A DNA stretch of 64,000 bases. Source: Nageia nagi. Its lineage: Eukaryota; Pinophyta. The notes under the pieces are model-generated. The model worked only from the letters and a program-made list of their open reading frames with translations. It ran no database searches and was not told the origin of the DNA. The position numbers and the translations under genes were made by a program. Numbering within the stretch: position 1 is the stretch's first letter; the number at the start of each line of letters is the position of its first letter. Shown here piece after piece: positions 59,981-64,000 of this stretch. Location of the stretch: contig JBITNC010000001.1 of the NCBI GenBank assembly GCA_050084985.1, positions 3,844,001 to 3,908,000 of the forward strand, written 5' to 3'.

Positions 59981-60608
59981 CATGGTTGAATATATGCTAT
60001 GTTGTATCACTTTGTTCTAGGTACATGGTTGATCCTTCTTACTTACACTTGAAATTAGCCAAACGAATCCTGAGGTATGTGCATGGTACAATAGATTTTG
60101 GCATTCATTATTTATCTATTAATAATGTGAAGTTGGTTGGCTTCAATGATAGTGATTGGGGGAGTAATCTTGATGACTATAAGTCCACTAGTGGCAATTG
60201 CTTCTCACTTGGTATAGGTTTAATTACTTGGAGTTCTAAGAAGCAAACTATAGTAGCTTTGTCTTCTATAGAGGCTGAGTGTATAGCATGGACCTCAGCT
60301 GGTGCACAAGCCTTATGGCTTTGAAACATTCTTGATGAGATAGGTGAGAAGCAGGAACAATATACTACTCTTTTTTTAAGAACTAAAGTGCCATTAAGTT
60401 CACACAAAATCCAGTTCACCATGCACATTCAAAAAACATTGATATCAAGAACCACTTTATGAAAGACATTATAGAGAATAATATGATCAAACTGAGGTAT
60501 TGCAATACAAAAGATCAAATTTTTGATATCTTCACAAAATAGGTTGCTAAATCTTAGTTTTGGATGTTGAGAGATCTAATTGTCAGCCCTCTCACCATCA
60601 ATGGGGAG
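59981..60608 (+). pseudogene. Element F RNase H and C-terminus
   Basis: RNase H with GFNDSDWGSNLDDYKSTSGN near 60137-60200 and LITWSSKKQTIVALSSIEAE, the standard copia block including D and E residues. A stop after ALWL (60322) and frameshifts precede the tail, which still reads NIDIKNHFMKDIIENNMIKL and RYCNTKDQIFDIFTK near 60437-60540. Confidence 0.9.
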
Positions 60609-60610
60609 TA
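60601..60610 (+). other. Polypurine tract of element F
   Basis: ATGGGGAGTA directly before the 3' LTR. Confidence 0.7.
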
Positions 60611-61144
60611 TGTTGCAAACAAACTTTGTTAGGATCAAAAATTTGAGCTCAACAAGTCATATTTCACACTTAATTATAAAATATAGCTCCCTATTATGTT
60701 TGGAGATGAAAAGTTATCATGTTTGGTAAATGCACCCACCCAATGTGTTTGGCCTGAAATATGATTGCATTTGGCCTGAAATGTGATCGCATTTTAGCCT
60801 ATCAATTCCAAGAAGTTTTTGGCAAACTTTCAAGTAGTTTTTTCTCTTTTTCTCATACTTTTGAGTTCATTTTACTTACTATTTTCAACTATTTATCTTA
60901 GGTACATATAAATAAGTGTTCTTAACTCATTTTTGGGTTGGATTGTAGAACCATTTGGTGTAACTTGTAAATTGCACCCTATACTTGTAAAGAAAACTAT
61001 TTGACAAAATGTCACAGTAAGAATTCCACTACATTTTCCAAATCTGTGTCAAATTTTGATTTGTGTAATGCATTTGTGAATGTTTGATGAATGTATGTTG
61101 ATTCTATAAGTCCTTTTCTATATGATAAAGTGATTTAAACTTCA
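60611..61144 (+). repeat. 3' LTR of element F
   Basis: A 534 bp partner of 55643-56174, ending TTTAAACTTCA. Confidence 0.95.
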
Positions 61145-61149
61145 AAAGG

Positions 61150-63050
61150 GTTTTGACTATCAACCTACTCTATTTTAGTCACAAAATTGCCTCCTCAAAT
61201 CTTATAAACTAACTATCAAGTGACAATTAACTATAATAACCACCTAATAACTATGATTACATGAATTTTTTTATTTTTCCAAAAATAAAAATCATTTTTT
61301 TTAAATTTCCATGTCTCCTTACACCAACTGTTTAGACTATGAATCCTATCCAAGGGGTGAGATGTGGGCTTCAAAAAATATTCAAAACATCCTGTAACTT
61401 ATTCTGTAGGCCCTTTCCAATGAACTTTGTTAGCTTGCATATCTACAATTTCAAACTATTACCATAAATCAAAAATAAGTTTTTCCATTTAGTTTCTAAA
61501 TTTCATCCATGAGGTATCACATTCTAAGTTCGAATATGAATAAAGTATTGTAATACCATAATATCCCTTAATCCTAGATGACTTTCAAATCATTAGTCAA
61601 CAACTAGGCGTCTTTTATGCTCTTGATATTACAACTCATTTATGTTTTCTCCATCAACATACATTTATCAAATAACTATATGTTGATTGTTTGTAACATG
61701 AATTTCAACTTCTTATATACAACTCCAAATTTTGATACCATTGAGTTGCATTTCTCTTCTACTATTGCAACCATCCATGATTATAATGATCTACCAATTT
61801 CACACTTACTATAACCCTATTAAATTTAAGGGATTTGTAATAAATTTAGAATAATTATGTGATGATATGCCTTGTATATGCTTATGTATATATTTTTATT
61901 GTTTGATGTTGGTTTGAGATTGTATTCGATGTCGATTACAAGTTAACTTAGTGGAGAGGTAGATTGGAGAACAGTGAACAAGATGAGTTGGTCATAAGAA
62001 AGGATAGGTAAGAGTGAGGAGATGGTTGGGTTTTGAATCATTGATAGCCCAAAAGGCCTACCATAAATCATATAAATTCATTTCATGATGATTGATACAC
62101 ATGAAATATGATCCCTATGATGTTTTTGTGAACTAATAAATTTACCTTACAAAACGAGAGATCCCCTTAGATACTATTGTGTATAAAAATATTTTGTTAA
62201 ATTTTAATTGGCATGATTAATTAAATATTTGCAAAATAAAAATAATTTTTTTCTTGATATCTTGATTTATTTTTGCACCATAATATTTTTATTTCAACTC
62301 TATGAATTTTATTGAACTAGTGAAAAATAATAACCTCCAAGGTAAGTTGTCTAAAAATATTTGGCCAATCCTAAACCTATATATCCCATCCTCCAATTTA
62401 TTTTTGAACCTTGCATGAGGTGTCTCTAAAATTATTGAGCACTATTTCAACCCTTTGGAATTAAAAAAAAAAATGTTGATAAAATTTCACCACAAAAATG
62501 GATTGCCATGTCCCCCACAAAAATAAAGGTGATGACATGAGTTATAGTTATTTCTACTAAAATTACTGAAATTATTATTCCAATCTTTTCTATAAATTCC
62601 TATGGAGGTATCTTGAAAATTATTTCATTTCATACCTTCTAGATTGATCTTGATTCTAATGCAAGGAGGAGCTCCCATTATGTCATTCTCTTCCCCAAAT
62701 TTAAAGAAGTGCTCTTTCTAATTTTAGCATTTAATTGCTAAAACTTATAGTTTTATTTCTTTGATATATGTCGAAAGATATAAATGTTATTCATAATAAG
62801 GATTATTTTAAATTTCATAATTATTTCAAGTGAGTGGTGTTGTACACTTTGTTAATCTTTATGTGTATCCTAAAATAAAAATATTTTAATGTATTTTAAT
62901 ATTACTATACTAGTGGATTCTGATTTTGCTAGGGATTCCAATTTTGTTGGATTATAAAATTTGATAATTTTCTTAGCTTTTCATTTTCTATCCTTGTGTG
63001 TTGTTTTCAACCTTTTTTGATTTATCATATTTTATGGTTTGATCATTTTA
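61150..63050. other. AT-rich sequence, no gene seen
   Basis: No coding motif on either strand. It is the continuation of the DNA that element F entered and may include the decayed rest of element H. Confidence 0.45.
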
Positions 63051-63054
63051 CTCC

Positions 63055-63840
63055 ATTTTAAAATAAGAAGAATAAGCTTTAAGGCTTTCAACTTTCCTAT
63101 AGCGATGCGGAATTCCTCATGCCTCATGAATTTGTTGATCGAATCTTCAAAATACTATGGAAAGGAACAGTTCACAACATAAGAAAGATCAAATTCTAAG
63201 GCATTAATAAACATATATTTCTTTAGATATCCTATTGGTATTACATTGGAAGGTATTTTTTGGTACAATTTATTAAACCAATTGATGAATTGAGCCATTG
63301 ACTCTCTTTATTTTTCTTCATATGCAAAATTTCACTTACTAGCTTGGTGCCAATGACTCAGCTTTTGAATCTAGCTAGAAAGATTGTTGTAAGATCATCC
63401 CAAAAGGTTATTGACTTGGGTGGTATAGAATTATACTAATGTAATTCCTCTTCTATGAATGTCCAAACCAAAATTCTAACTCCTACATCTTCATGTTTTA
63501 TGGCTGAAATTTCATTAAATATGCAAAAAAAATCAAGGTGTTCTTCAACAGTAATACTTAACATTTCCTCAAGGTAAATGAGGAAGATTTTTGTATCTCT
63601 AAGGAGCTTATGTTTATCTCTAGTTAGATCCATTGGTCCTACATTATTTAACCATGGTCTTGAATCACCTTTGCCAATGTTTTTATTTGCACTACCTCCA
63701 ACTCCTCCTCCAAATCCACCTCCTCCTAGACTGCCAAGTCTACTAGGTACACCACCACCATGATCGAAAACTCCACCACCACAAAAACTTCAAGGGGTGG
63801 TGAATTTCCACCACTACCAACCCCTTCACCTTTCATGATT
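63055..63840 (-). pseudogene. Element H gag (gypsy remnant)
   Basis: An ATG near 63838 opens MKGEGVGSGGN. A glycine-rich N-terminus (GGGFGGGVGGSANKN near 63680-63725, in a shifted frame) leads to LNNVGPMDLTRDKHKLLRDT. The capsid reads VEEHLDFFCIFNEISAIKHE near 63500-63560, VRILVWTFIEEE, PPKSITFWDDLTTIFLARF near 63380, then SMAQFINWFNKLYQKIP and VIPIGYLKKYMFINAL near 63200-63290. This follows the plant gypsy gag order 'EHxxxFxxF ... LxGxAxxWFxxLPPxSIxxWxxLxxxFLxxF ... FxxRFNxLYxKIP'. No protease or RT follows on the left, so the copy is truncated or interrupted. Confidence 0.78.
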
Positions 63841-64000
63841 AGTTTATATGTGTGTACAAGTGTTGTATGAATCAATGTAAATAAATCAAAATATCAGGGT
63901 TAGCTTTGTAAAGGCTCAAGATTTTTTTATATATGGAAAATTATTTGGCCTTGGTTTTGTTCTCTTTTTAACTATATTTTTACTCTTCAAAGTTCTCTTT
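63841..64000. other. Right edge, unassigned
   Basis: Probably the leader of element H. I see no LTR end or convincing primer-binding site before the window closes. Confidence 0.35.

Larger units (their letters stand above)
55643..61144 (+). mobile_element. Element F: Ty1/copia LTR retrotransposon, full-length
   Basis: LTRs at 55643-56174 and 60611-61144, TG to CA, with a canonical primer site after the first and a purine tract before the second. The total of 5.5 kb and the order gag, protease, integrase, RT, RNase H are normal for copia. It is not interrupted by another element and has the longest open frames in the window (263 and 215 codons), so it is probably among the younger insertions. 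It still has stops and frameshifts, and several catalytic residues are changed. Confidence 0.95.

Noticed and set aside
1-64000. CRISPR arrays, bacterial operons or phage genes
   Set aside because: The tandem repeats lack unique spacers of constant length, and all recognisable proteins are of plant retrotransposon, transposon or plant-domain type.

Overview
The window looks like intergenic DNA from a land plant with a very large, slowly purged genome. A conifer or other gymnosperm is the best guess, but that is inference. The DNA is AT-rich, I found no intact host gene, tRNA or rRNA in 64 kb, and almost everything recognisable is a degraded LTR retrotransposon. Stops fall mostly where TGG, CAG or CGA codons are expected, which suggests methylated cytosines decaying to thymine.

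Layout: (1) 187-19860 is a three-level nest. Element A (Ty3/gypsy, minus strand, 192-19855, target duplication TATAA) has its 5' LTR split by element B (Ty1/copia, plus strand, 6283-19237, duplication ACAAG). The reverse transcriptase region of B is split by element C (12568-17150, duplication ACTAC). C is an internally deleted gypsy derivative with 1.4 kb LTRs that keeps only gag and the integrase C-terminus. B also carries a further insert of about 2.6 kb at the start of gag, between 10-11 bp direct repeats. (2) 19861-24664 is old AT-rich DNA with a hAT transposase tail and the 3' part of an unidentified minus-strand ORF ('ORF X'). (3) 24665-49083 is a second nest. Element D (chromovirus with chromodomain, plus strand, 24670-49078) landed inside ORF X, whose 5' part resumes at 49084. 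Element E (Tat-lineage gypsy, minus strand, 27147-45676, 18.5 kb, duplication GCACC) landed inside the RT of D. E has two RNase H domains, an antisense plant-mobile-domain (PMD) ORF between pol and its 3' LTR, and a solo copia LTR between gag and protease. (4) 49084-55637 holds the start of ORF X and a plus-strand gypsy gag-protease remnant (element G). (5) 55643-61144 is element F, a structurally complete copia element with 0.53 kb LTRs, a clear primer-binding site and a near-perfect target duplication. (6) 61145-64000 is AT-rich DNA ending in a minus-strand gypsy gag (element H).

No element appears able to move by itself. Every pol examined has frameshifts or stops, and catalytic residues are often changed: YVDD reads YVDK in B, YING in E and YVND in F. 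The value of the window lies in the order of events, which the target duplications fix independently of LTR divergence. The points most worth a second look are the antisense PMD gene inside E, the split ORF X, the large insert at the gag start of B, and an array of decayed TGACGTCA-like sites in the LTRs of C.
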